Source: CAISCU01 sp943361925
Lineage (GTDB): Bacteria > Bacteroidota > Bacteroidia > UKL13-3
DNA: 64,000 nucleotides
Reading direction: 5' to 3'
Assembly: GCA_943361925.1 (NCBI GenBank)
Contig: CALRIT020000002.1
Span: 248,001-312,000 of the forward strand
Both the position numbers and the translations under genes were made by a program. Numbering within the stretch: the stretch's first letter is position 1; the number at the start of each line of letters is the position of its first letter. Below are positions 43,475 to 51,067 of the stretch, one piece after another. The notes beneath the pieces were generated by a model. It was not told where the DNA came from. It worked only from the letters and a program-made list of their open reading frames with translations, and did not search any database.

Positions 43475-43990
43475 ATGAAATTAAGTAAAAAAACATCTCA
43501 ATTGACAATGACTTTTATATTCATTGCACTAGGAACTGTAAAGTTATTTGGTCAAGCGCCACCAGCAGGTAAATATGACACAATTAATTATCCTGAAGAT
43601 AGAAAATTCATAAATTCTATCTCAAATATTTTTGACCCTTCACTATCCTTGAATGACAATTCTATTAGTATTGGTGCTGATGGGTCAATAGCTTATGGAC
43701 TTGAAGAAGAATTTCAAAAATTTGCTAGAAACGGAATGACTTTTAAATCTGTTGTAACTGTTCCTGGGACTGAATTGGTAAGAATTTTCAATGGACATAC
43801 TGCTATAAAAACTAAAATTGCCGATGTGGTTTTTTCAACACCTGATGGAGATTTACATTTTAAAGTGATTAGAGCCGAGACTTACATTAAAGAGAATGGG
43901 AAATGGTATTTTGTTTTAGGCCAAGGAACAAATTTTATGACTCAAGAAGAATTTAATGAATATAAAAAAATTCATACCACTAAAAACTAA
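43475..43990 (+). CDS. Exported NTF2-like/DUF4440-type protein
   Basis: A 171-residue exported protein. The signal peptide (QLTMTFIFIALGTVKLFGQ) fits the ATG at 43475; the in-frame TTG at 43436 is rejected. The mature part has ISNIFDPSLSLNDNSISIGADGSIAYG, VVFSTPDGDLHFKVIRAETYIKENGKWYFVLGQGT and a helical end, the pattern of an NTF2-like cone fold. Members are often ketosteroid-isomerase-like and lack clear activity. It is the first of a run of small genes separated by related spacers. Confidence 0.65.
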   Translation: MKLSKKTSQLTMTFIFIALGTVKLFGQAPPAGKYDTINYPEDRKFINSISNIFDPSLSLNDNSISIGADGSIAYGLEEEFQKFARNGMTFKSVVTVPGTELVRIFNGHTAIKTKIADVVFSTPDGDLHFKVIRAETYIKENGKWYFVLGQGTNFMTQEEFNEYKKIHTTKN

Positions 43991-44017
43991 TATTGATGCA
44001 ATTTAACTCTGCCAACA

Positions 44018-44203
44018 GTGCATTGATAATAGACGTGCAATTCATCTATGTTTTATAGGATTTTAGAGGTTGATAAATTTGTATTCGCAAGTTATATTTG
44101 AGTTTAAACGAAAACCCAAAGGAAATCTGTGAAACGTTTTGCCCATTAAATAAAAATCTTCTTGGAGACTTCATTCACAATACATATCTTCAAGTTATGC
44201 CCA
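44018..44203 (+). repeat. Spacer repeat, copy A (full length)
   Basis: Two parts. The first (44018-44107) contains GTGCAATTCATC, GGATTTTAGAGGTTGATAAA and ATTTGAGTTTAAACG, shared with copies B, C and D. The second (44128-44198) contains CTTCTTGGAGACTTCATTCA and TATCTTCAAGTTA, shared with copy E. It ends GTTATGCCCA at 44194-44203, in front of the next gene. Confidence 0.75.
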
Positions 44204-44210
44204 ATTGTAA

Positions 44211-44795
44211 ATGACAGAGAAACTAAATACTGATATCGAAACAACAATCAAAATATACTCCATAGACGAACCACAAGGTGACAGTGGTTTATTCGTGAAC
44301 TTTTTAAAATACTCGACAATATTTATAATAATATGGAGTTTTGTTTGGGTAATTATTTTAGGCAGATTTGAACCTCAAGACTCAATATTTAATTGGCTTG
44401 CAGACAATCCCATTCTGACCAATTTTTTGTTGACAATTGCTATCTGTACTTATTTTATTTTTCGCATTAGGAAAAAAATCAAATATGGAGACCCATTTGA
44501 GTTAACAATTGACGAAAATCAAAGGCTATTAACAGTTAAAGTAAAAAATACCTTTGAAAATGAAGTAGTGGTCAAGACTATTCCCTTTCAAGACCTAGTA
44601 GTTCATATTGACATCGTAGAAAACAAACGAAGTAAGATGAGAGATTTTATTGAGACTCAAAGAATAATTAAAATTCTTAAAAATGATAAACTTGAAACAT
44701 CAATAAATATACAATTGACAGCTTGGTGCAGACACCCTGAAATCGACAATATCGTTGAGACACTTAAGTCACGAGCGAAAAACAACTGGGCATAA
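44211..44795 (+). CDS. Two-helix membrane protein, unknown, flanked by inverted repeats
   Basis: A 194-residue protein. Its N-terminal half holds two membrane helices (about 25-47 and 65-83), after which the chain is soluble, with a PH-like beta pattern (PFELTIDENQRLLTVKVKNTF, VVKTIPFQDLVVHIDIV). The family is unknown. The gene is flanked by a perfect inverted repeat: GTTATGCCCA at 44194-44203 and TGGGCATAAC at 44787-44796. The right arm spans the stop codon. Confidence 0.65.
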   Translation: MTEKLNTDIETTIKIYSIDEPQGDSGLFVNFLKYSTIFIIIWSFVWVIILGRFEPQDSIFNWLADNPILTNFLLTIAICTYFIFRIRKKIKYGDPFELTIDENQRLLTVKVKNTFENEVVVKTIPFQDLVVHIDIVENKRSKMRDFIETQRIIKILKNDKLETSINIQLTAWCRHPEIDNIVETLKSRAKNNWA

Positions 44796-44888
44796 CAGGC
44801 CATTTGCAATAGGCGTGCAATTTGTCTCTGTTTGAAGGGATTTTATGGTTGATAAATCTGTTTTCAAAAACTACATTTGAGAATAAAC
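44787..44888 (+). repeat. Spacer repeat, copy B
   Basis: Begins TGGGCATAACAGGCC, then CATTTGCAATAGGCGTGCAA, GGATTTTATGGTTGATAAAT and ACATTTGAG. It matches the first part of copy A and copies C and D. The second part is replaced by unrelated sequence up to the next start. Confidence 0.75.
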
Positions 44889-44932
44889 AATCGTCTATCG
44901 AAGATTCTATCGAGGATTATTAGCAACTTAAA

Positions 44933-45448
44933 ATGACTGTAAAGAGTAAAATATTAATAGGGACTATATTATTGATAATGGTAATTACTACTATAGTCTA
45001 TATTACTTTGTTTAGTAGTTATGATTATAGGAAAGAAATCAGAAAACGTTACAAATATAACGAGGTGTCTAGTATTGAAACTTATGAGCATGACTGTCGA
45101 ATAGAGTTCAAGAACAATGTCAAATTTCCAATTGACAAACCATATTATGCTAAACTACATTTTGCCCGATTCTTAAAACCTACAAAAAACTTAAATAAAA
45201 GCCAAACAGAAACAATTCTAAAAATACTTAACGACACGGCTTCTTATGTTTGGGGAGAACTCGGGACACCTTATTTTGATAGTCATTTTACCTTTCATGA
45301 TAAAGACGGAAATTGTATCGGTTATACAGCATTTAGTTTTGACGGCCAAACCTACTCTACTCCAAGTTTAGCAAAAATGAAATGGGGCTTCCTAACAGAT
45401 AAAGCAAGAGTGATTTTAATGGAAACAATCAACCTTGACAAAGATTAA
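44933..45448 (+). CDS. Single-pass membrane protein, unknown
   Basis: A 171-residue protein with one N-terminal helix (ILIGTILLIMVITTIVYITLF). The soluble part carries DYRKEIRKRYKYNEVSSIETY, PIDKPYYAKLHFARFLKPTKNLN and FHDKDGNCIGYTAFSFDGQTY. The family is unknown. It is the third gene of the repeat-separated array; its codon use (GAC, ACA, many Asn) matches the array genes rather than the core genes. Confidence 0.6.
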   Translation: MTVKSKILIGTILLIMVITTIVYITLFSSYDYRKEIRKRYKYNEVSSIETYEHDCRIEFKNNVKFPIDKPYYAKLHFARFLKPTKNLNKSQTETILKILNDTASYVWGELGTPYFDSHFTFHDKDGNCIGYTAFSFDGQTYSTPSLAKMKWGFLTDKARVILMETINLDKD

Positions 45449-45469
45449 TTATAGACTGAAAAAACATAA

Positions 45470-45564
45470 AAGCACATTTGCAATAGGAATGCAATTCGTC
45501 TCCTTTTGACAGGATTTTAGTGGTTGGTAAATTCGTTTTCCTAAGTTACATTTGAGTTTAAACG
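45470..45564 (+). repeat. Spacer repeat, copy C
   Basis: Contains CATTTGCAATAGGAATGCAA, TTCGTCTCC, AGGATTTTAGTGGTTGGTAA and ACATTTGAGTTTAAACG. It corresponds to the first part of copy A. Confidence 0.75.
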
Positions 45565-45603
45565 CAGGTCCATCACAAATTTGCGGAATGATTTGGGTAA
45601 TTT

Positions 45604-46026
45604 ATGAGAGAACGTTTATCTATAGTATTATCAATTGTGCTTTTGTTTGCCTCGTGTGATTTTGGAAATAGCGGTGAAGAAGAGCATTTAATCGGAAAAT
45701 ACTATGTTGGTTGGGAAGACTTAAAAGCAAACAGGTGTATTTATATTAAAGAAACTCCTGAATCCAATGACGGACAAGTGATAGTTTCAGATTATGTTTT
45801 TGCAATTGGTAATAGTAATCGATACATAATAGCAAAGACTTTAAGCGGACCTAAATCAACAATTGAATATTATCATATTATTGACACCAAAGGGTTTTAC
45901 CACACCAACTTCAACAATAATAATTACTGGGAATTTTCTTCCTTAACTGAATTTCAGAAAAAATTAGCTGAACTAAATATTTCAACACTTGAGTTCAACA
46001 GGAATTATCCTAAAGACCCATGGTAA
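45604..46026 (+). CDS. Small lipoprotein, unknown
   Basis: A 140-residue lipoprotein with lipobox FASC (Cys18). The mature part begins HLIGKYYVGWEDLKANRCIYIKE, continues VSDYVFAIGNSNRYIIAKT and IEYYHIIDTKGFYH, and ends LEFNRNYPKDPW. Similar lipoproteins in Bacteroidota are annotated only as hypothetical. It lies in the array of orphan genes and is preceded by copy C of the spacer. Confidence 0.6.
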   Translation: MRERLSIVLSIVLLFASCDFGNSGEEEHLIGKYYVGWEDLKANRCIYIKETPESNDGQVIVSDYVFAIGNSNRYIIAKTLSGPKSTIEYYHIIDTKGFYHTNFNNNNYWEFSSLTEFQKKLAELNISTLEFNRNYPKDPW

Positions 46027-46135
46027 TAAACAAGTCATAACAAGGGTTCTTTGTCAGGTGGAATGATATATAAACTTGAAGCTTTGTGCTTCTAATAAAC
46101 TTCAGTAACAAATTTAAACTTTATGCCCAGAAACC

Positions 46136-46223
46136 CGCCCAAAACAGAAAGTCCGGGAACGTTTGCCGAATTTAAAAAATCTTCTTGGAGACTTCATTCA
46201 CTATTTATATCTTCAAGTTAGCG
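46136..46223 (+). repeat. Spacer repeat, copy E (second part)
   Basis: Matches the second part of copy A: GGGAACGTTTGCC, then CTTCTTGGAGACTTCATTCA and TATCTTCAAGTTAGCGG. The first part of the spacer is not recognisable here (46027-46135). Confidence 0.7.
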
Positions 46224-46234
46224 GTAATTCAACA

Positions 46235-46843
46235 ATGACACGACACATTATACAAAAAGCTAAATTATTGACATTAATATCCTTTATTGTTTTGACAGGT
46301 TGTAATCTTAATTCAAAATCTGACGAACAAAAAATTAACCAAATTGATTCAAACAAAAAACTTCGCTTGCTAACATATGGTGGACCACCAGACATGGAAA
46401 AACAAAGTGCAGAAAATGTTATTGCTGACAAATGGGGAATTGAATTTTATGGAGTTGCAGGTTGTATCGTGACACAAGAACTAATTGACAGTGTAGAAAA
46501 ACATAACAAAGAAATTGAAGTTCTGATTAAAAATAAATATGGAAAATCTTGGAAATCCTCCTTTAACAAAGAAGTAGAAGAAGAATTGATTAAACAAAAA
46601 ATTGCATCTGCATTATTAGACAAAGAAGAAATTATTATTACTAAGAAAACGGAGTTGAACAAAGAAGGGAATGGAATTCATTACCATTTTAAACCAATTA
46701 ACCAAAATGAATATAATGTTAGTATTAAAAGCTGGGGACAAATTAACGGAAAAGATGAATATGTATCCTACTTCAGTTTTTGGGTGAACATAGAAAATAT
46801 GAAAACCAAATTAACTAGTGACAGCAGTTCAATAATAGAATGA
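46235..46843 (+). CDS. Lipoprotein of unknown function
   Basis: A 202-residue lipoprotein with lipobox LTGC (Cys23) from the ATG at 46235. The in-frame TTG at 46163 lies in repeat copy E and is rejected. Mature sequence includes LRLLTYGGPPDMEKQSAEN, VIADKWGIEFYGVAGCIVTQ and a charged central helix. The C-terminus has YNVSIKSWGQINGKDEYVSYFSFWVNIE. The FYGVAGCIVTQEL region recurs in FEKKY-type Bacteroidota hypotheticals, as far as I recall. No function is known. Confidence 0.6.
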   Translation: MTRHIIQKAKLLTLISFIVLTGCNLNSKSDEQKINQIDSNKKLRLLTYGGPPDMEKQSAENVIADKWGIEFYGVAGCIVTQELIDSVEKHNKEIEVLIKNKYGKSWKSSFNKEVEEELIKQKIASALLDKEEIIITKKTELNKEGNGIHYHFKPINQNEYNVSIKSWGQINGKDEYVSYFSFWVNIENMKTKLTSDSSSIIE

Positions 46844-46850
46844 ACTTCCC

Positions 46851-46930
46851 TTAACTGCGCATTTACAATTGGCGTTCAATTCGTCTTTGTTTGACAGGAT
46901 TTTAGTGTTTGATAAATTTGTTTTGAAAGA
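46851..46930 (+). repeat. Spacer repeat, copy D
   Basis: Contains TTAACTGCGCATTTACAATT, GGCGTTCAATTCGTCT, TTGACAGGATTTTAGTGTTT and GATAAATTTGTTTT, matching copies A to C. It ends where the Fic promoter region begins. Confidence 0.7.
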
Positions 46931-46976
46931 GCCCTTTGCTGTAATGAATTTATTTTTTCAAATCAAAAAAATCGTT

Positions 46977-47007
46977 TATTTTTGATAGTATCAAATGATA
47001 CTATCAA
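46977..47007 (+). promoter_or_regulatory. Fic gene promoter with overlapping palindromic operator
   Basis: A perfect -7 element TATTTTTG (46977-46984) is overlapped by the palindrome TTGATAGTATC (46982-46992), AAAT, GATACTATCAA (46997-47007). The palindrome would cover the transcription start and ends at the ATG at 47007. Confidence 0.6.
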
Positions 47008-47960
47008 TGAAACCTCCATACGATATTACTCCAAAGATTCTGAAGCTAATCTGTTCCATTTCAGAGAAAATTGGGGAGGTAAATGCAAATTATCTCAATA
47101 AGCAATCGCCTTTATTAAGGAAACAAAACAGAATAAAAACAATTCAATCGTCCTTACAAATTGAAGGAAATACTTTATCAGAAGACCAAATTACAGCCTT
47201 GATTGAGAACAAAAGAGTTATTGGTCCTGAAAAAGATGTTTTAGAGGTAATAAATGCCCTAAAGGTATATGATAGATTGCATACTTATAAATCTACTTCA
47301 GAAAGAGATTTTTTAAAAGCACATGCCGGATTGATGAATAGCCTAGTAGAAAATCCAGGGAAATACAGAAACAAAAGCGTTGGAATTGTTAAAGGCAGCC
47401 ATCTTGAACACCTTGCACCACCCTATAAAAATGTGCCTTCTCTAATGAAGAACTTATTTATGTATCTAAAAGATAAAAATGAATTGACATTGATAAAGAG
47501 TTGTGTTTTTCATTATGAGATGGAATTCATTCATCCATTTATTGATGGCAATGGAAGAATGGGCCGATTATGGCAGACAGTAATCCTTTTAAAGGAGTAT
47601 CAAGTTTTTGAATTCCTCCCATTTGAAACAATGATCAATACAACACAAGATGAATATTACAAATCATTATCTCTAAGTGACAAATCAGGAAAGTCCACGC
47701 CTTTCATAGAATACATGTTAGACGTAATTAATCAATCATTGTCACAATTACTCAATTATAACAATAGAATTTTAAAAGATACTGATAGGCTCGATTACTT
47801 TTTAAGTCTGGGTTTTAAAGAGTTTAGTCGAAAAGATTACATGAATATATTTAAAGACATATCAACTGCAACTGCAAGTCGTGACCTCAAGAAAGGTATA
47901 GAGTTGAAATTGTTTAAGAGCAATGGACAATTAAACAAAACAAAATACATTGTAAGATAA
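47007..47960 (+). CDS. Fic/DOC family protein with winged-helix C-terminus
   Basis: A 317-residue Fic protein. It has the inhibitory-helix motif SLQIEGN near residue 50 and the catalytic motif HPFIDGNGRMGRLW near residue 175, both complete. An AMPylating or related nucleotidyl-transfer activity, kept in check by its own helix, is therefore likely. The C-terminal 70 residues (FSRKDYMNIFKDISTATASRDL) resemble a winged helix. The start at 47007 fits the promoter; an ATG at 46995 lies in the palindrome. The palindrome over its promoter would allow autoregulation through the DNA-binding domain. Confidence 0.88.
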   Translation: MKPPYDITPKILKLICSISEKIGEVNANYLNKQSPLLRKQNRIKTIQSSLQIEGNTLSEDQITALIENKRVIGPEKDVLEVINALKVYDRLHTYKSTSERDFLKAHAGLMNSLVENPGKYRNKSVGIVKGSHLEHLAPPYKNVPSLMKNLFMYLKDKNELTLIKSCVFHYEMEFIHPFIDGNGRMGRLWQTVILLKEYQVFEFLPFETMINTTQDEYYKSLSLSDKSGKSTPFIEYMLDVINQSLSQLLNYNNRILKDTDRLDYFLSLGFKEFSRKDYMNIFKDISTATASRDLKKGIELKLFKSNGQLNKTKYIVR

Positions 47961-48343
47961 ATACGATTCATATTAAAATAACAATTAAACAAAACCCTTT
48001 ATTGACTCAATAGCTTCTGAGTTTTGATAAGCATTCCAAAGTATTGATTTTGCCACCGCATATCCTCCCTTTAGTTCACGATTCCAACTTTAAGCATGGC
48101 CGTGGTTTACGCCTAAATTATACAAACCTGATTTTCTTCCTTGATCTGAGCCACAGAAGAGCTATTATCAATCTGTAAGCAATTAATTCATTATTTAAAA
48201 ATTAATGGTGGTTTTGTAGCCACAAAATGATGCCCCAATCTCCTTGATTCATTAACTATTTTCGTTTACTTTTACCTTTCAGATTGTGGATAGTTTTTTT
48301 CATTTTCTGACGTTATGAATAGCCAAATAATAAAGTATTTAAA
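47961..48343. other. Gene-free stretch with a decayed minus-strand reading frame
   Basis: About 380 bases without a plus-strand gene. On the minus strand, 48089 to 47985 reads through about 34 codons (WNRELKGGYAVAKSILWNAYQ) to a stop. One stop codon (48092-48090) separates it from a further open stretch encoding YNLGVNHGHA in the same frame. The composition is GC-richer than its surroundings. It looks like a gene fragment with a nonsense mutation. I do not recognise the family. Confidence 0.3.
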
Positions 48344-49078
48344 ATGAATTTAACTTTAACAGCATTCGGACAGAGTAAAAAATATACAATTAGAGAAAGA
48401 ACTGATTTAATCATCAATTTCCATAAAAAGATTTCCGATATACTAGGACAAAACGATTGGAAAATATATAACAAAAAAACAGCAATAATTAATATCTGTG
48501 ATTACCAAAAGGCATATCCTGAAATTTATACTCAAGTTAAGCAAGGATTAAATTCTAAGCTTGTAAAACCAATCAGATATAAGGAAGATGACATTGCTGA
48601 CATTACAAGTAGTTGCAATTTTTATAATATAGATAAAAATTCATTCAATGTTGAATATTCTCTCGGATACCCGAGTAATGTATTTCCTTCTTTTAGATTC
48701 GGAATAACTAGTATGACAGATCAAGAACTATTCACAAAAGAAAAAATTTTAGAAATTGCTCATTTAGTAATAAGAAACTGGAACCCTGAAATGTTATGCG
48801 TTACTAATCCTGACTTCTTTCATACAATATCAAAATCTCATAAACATGGTACTCCATGGTCAGGATGGTTTACTTACGTTTCAAAATCATTAGAACCAAA
48901 TCATAAAAACAAATCAGGAAATTTAGATATCGCAAGCATAATAGATATTCAAGGTTATGGTAAAATATATTGGGTTACTGACGACATGTTTGATATGAGA
49001 AACAAGGAACACATTTTAAAAGCGCTGACCTTAGAAAAGTATTTTCTGGATAATGAAATAAAAATGACTTGGAGATAA
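48344..49078 (+). CDS. Orphan protein, possibly immunity-type
   Basis: A 244-residue soluble protein with no signal or membrane helix. It contains YNIDKNSFNVEYSLGYPSN, FTKEKILEIAHLVIRNWNPE, PWSGWFTYVSKSLEP and GKIYWVTDDMFDMRNKEHI. The GWFTYVSK motif with surrounding Trp residues reminds me of polymorphic-toxin immunity proteins (Imm52-like), but this is weak. No toxin lies nearby. Flanking gene-free stretches suggest a patchwork accessory locus. Confidence 0.5.
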   Translation: MNLTLTAFGQSKKYTIRERTDLIINFHKKISDILGQNDWKIYNKKTAIINICDYQKAYPEIYTQVKQGLNSKLVKPIRYKEDDIADITSSCNFYNIDKNSFNVEYSLGYPSNVFPSFRFGITSMTDQELFTKEKILEIAHLVIRNWNPEMLCVTNPDFFHTISKSHKHGTPWSGWFTYVSKSLEPNHKNKSGNLDIASIIDIQGYGKIYWVTDDMFDMRNKEHILKALTLEKYFLDNEIKMTWR

Positions 49079-49636
49079 TTGATTGTCTGCCTTAAATAGC
49101 TTCGCCAGATTTAAGCGATGAGGTGCTCCTCAGCCTTAGTTGAACAGGGTCCTCCGATACTCGGATTCAATTTCAGAATACCGACTGTACTCTAGCCATG
49201 CTCATGTTCTTCGCATTTGTTCTTAAATATAAAATACAGTTCCTTATCCATTGAAAATAAACCCATGCCATACTTCTTATGCATTAGAAAATAGGCTTCG
49301 AATTAAAAGACATAGTTGCATTAGTTAATCGATAAAAATTATATACTAAATTCTGTTGTTGATTTGATTCTAAAATATAAGCTGTCAACCCTGGCATAAT
49401 TTATTACCGTGTTATTTTAACGATTTGATATCAAAAAAATTTAACCTGTATTTATCCAGTATCGTTTAAACAAAAATAACTTCATCCCAACGCAATGCCC
49501 GCGTAAGGGATAGTAGCGGATATCCTTTTTGTGAGGCACGAGCAAAAAGATAGTAGCGGATAGCCCGGCCCGTAGGGATACGCCCAAAAGAAAATTTTAC
49601 TACTAAATGGAATGATGTTGAAGAAGAAATTGTGGT
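49079..49636. other. Gene-free accessory stretch
   Basis: About 560 bases with no convincing reading frame. The first 130 bases are GC-richer than the surroundings and may be a decayed gene. The end holds the dispersed repeat at 49508-49568. Confidence 0.4.
49508..49568. repeat. Dispersed repeat with two ATAGTAGCGGATA units and a hairpin
   Basis: GATAGTAGCGGATA occurs twice (from 49509 and 49550). Between them CTTTTTG (49524-49530) pairs with CAAAAAG (49543-49549). I recall similar sequences (…AGCGGATAGCCCGG…) scattered between genes in Flavobacterium-type genomes. It lies downstream of the NYN gene, which ends at 49637. Confidence 0.5.
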
Positions 49637-50389
49637 TTATTTCTTTCTTAAATAAATGTGTTTGACGTTGCTTTTGCCACTTTCTCTTTCATCTATTTCG
49701 AATTGATTCATGCTTCTGATGAAGGGCAACATTTTTGTGAAACCATAATTTCTTGAGTCGAAATCGGGTTTCTTTTTTAATAACAAATTTCCTAAATCAC
49801 CTAAATAGGCCCAGCCATTTTCATCTGCCAAATCGCTGATGCTGTCTTTGAATAATTTGATGATTTGTTTATCGATTTTATTCAGCGTTTCTTTTTTAGC
49901 TTTTGGTGGTTTACCCGGAGCTGCGGTTTCATTTTGCTCTTCAGGTTCAGGTTTTAAAATCTCGAGGTAAATGAATTTATCGCAGGCCGTAATAAACGGA
50001 TTGAGTGTTTTCTTCTCTCCTATTCCAATTACTTTCATTCCGGCTTCACGTAAACGAGTTGCCAATCGGGTGAAATCACTGTCGCTTGAAACGATGCAGA
50101 AACCATCAACTTTTCCTGTATAAAGTATATCCATTGCATCGATAATTAAGGCACTATCTGATGCATTTTTGCCACTCGAATACGAATATTGTTGTATAGG
50201 TGTAATGGCGTTTTCTAGTAAGACCTTTTTCCATCCCGAGACAGTTGGTTTGGTCCAATCGGCATAAATTCTTTTAAATGTAGGTGTACCATATTTGGCT
50301 ATCTCCTCAAACATCTCCTTTACATTGGCGTAAGGAACATTATCTGCATCGATGAGCACAGCCAGTTTTAACTCTTTTTTGTTTTCCAT
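49637..50389 (-). CDS. NYN (LabA/DUF88-like) domain protein with OST-HTH/LOTUS domain
   Basis: A 250-residue protein. The N-terminal NYN domain (PIN-like fold, RNase candidates) shows the acidic residues LAVLIDADNVPY and VSSDSDFTRLA, with the SALIIDAMDILY helix. A Pro/Lys linker (about 155-170) leads to a C-terminal OST-HTH/LOTUS domain (IIKLFKDSI, WAYLGDLGNLLLKKKPDFDSRNYG), which binds RNA in other proteins. The product is likely to act on RNA, possibly as a nuclease. Confidence 0.88.
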   Translation of the reverse strand: MENKKELKLAVLIDADNVPYANVKEMFEEIAKYGTPTFKRIYADWTKPTVSGWKKVLLENAITPIQQYSYSSGKNASDSALIIDAMDILYTGKVDGFCIVSSDSDFTRLATRLREAGMKVIGIGEKKTLNPFITACDKFIYLEILKPEPEEQNETAAPGKPPKAKKETLNKIDKQIIKLFKDSISDLADENGWAYLGDLGNLLLKKKPDFDSRNYGFTKMLPFIRSMNQFEIDERESGKSNVKHIYLRKK

Positions 50390-50605
50390 AAATAATGAGT
50401 TTTTAATTCATTCTTACCCAAAGGACGTCAAACAGATTGGATTCACCAATTGTTGAGCTAAATAAGTTTCGTCATTCTAAATAGGTAATGCTGAAAATCT
50501 TTACTAGAACTTATTGTGAAATTATAAAAGCTTTTATTTACTTTTCAAAACTCATAAAATTTAGCTGTTGTTTTGAAAATTTAAATAATATAAAACATAA
50601 GGAAT

Positions 50606-51052
50606 ATGAAAAAGACATTACTATTACTTGCTTTATTCGGAATTCTGGCTTCTTGTGAACGTGAAATGCCAGCTGAAACTACAACCTTAGCCGATGCTTT
50701 AAAAGATAAAAACTGGTTGGTTATTGCAGATTCAACTGTTTCATCAACCGGTACTGTAGAAAATAATTATAACCTGTTACCCGGTTGTGAAAAGGATGAT
50801 TTGGTACAATTTAAATCGAACAAAACTATTGTAATGGATGAAGGTGCTACCAAATGTAATGCTTCCGACCCTCAAACTATGACAATTGGAGCTTGGGCTT
50901 TGAATGAAAGTAGCAAAGTATTAACGTTTACATCTGTAGAAAAAATTGATTTTAAAATTCATACTTTAAATGCTACTAATTTGGTATTAATTGCTGTTGA
51001 AACCGTTGATGGCGTAACCTTAACAGAAACCATTACTTTTAAAGTAAAATAA
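50606..51052 (+). CDS. Lipocalin-like lipoprotein
   Basis: A 148-residue lipoprotein with lipobox LASC (Cys17). The mature part shows the small lipocalin pattern of Bacteroidota: LKDKNWLVIADS, GCEKDDLVQFKSNKTIVMDEG, MTIGAWALNESSKVLTF and a final beta strand ETITFKVK. Two cysteines (in PGCEKD and TKCNAS) may form a disulfide. The ligand is unknown. The next gene follows after 15 bases, so they share a transcript. Confidence 0.78.
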   Translation: MKKTLLLLALFGILASCEREMPAETTTLADALKDKNWLVIADSTVSSTGTVENNYNLLPGCEKDDLVQFKSNKTIVMDEGATKCNASDPQTMTIGAWALNESSKVLTFTSVEKIDFKIHTLNATNLVLIAVETVDGVTLTETITFKVK

Positions 51053-51067
51053 TATTTCGTAGCAAAA

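Noticed and set aside
44018..46930. Classical integron with attC sites
   Set aside because: The ends resemble core sites only partly (GTTATGC is not GTTRRRY), the inner parts of the spacer do not pair as L boxes should, and no integron integrase is present. I keep it as an unclassified cassette-like array.
44018..46930. CRISPR array
   Set aside because: The repeats are 75-190 bp long, imperfect, few, and separated by complete genes.
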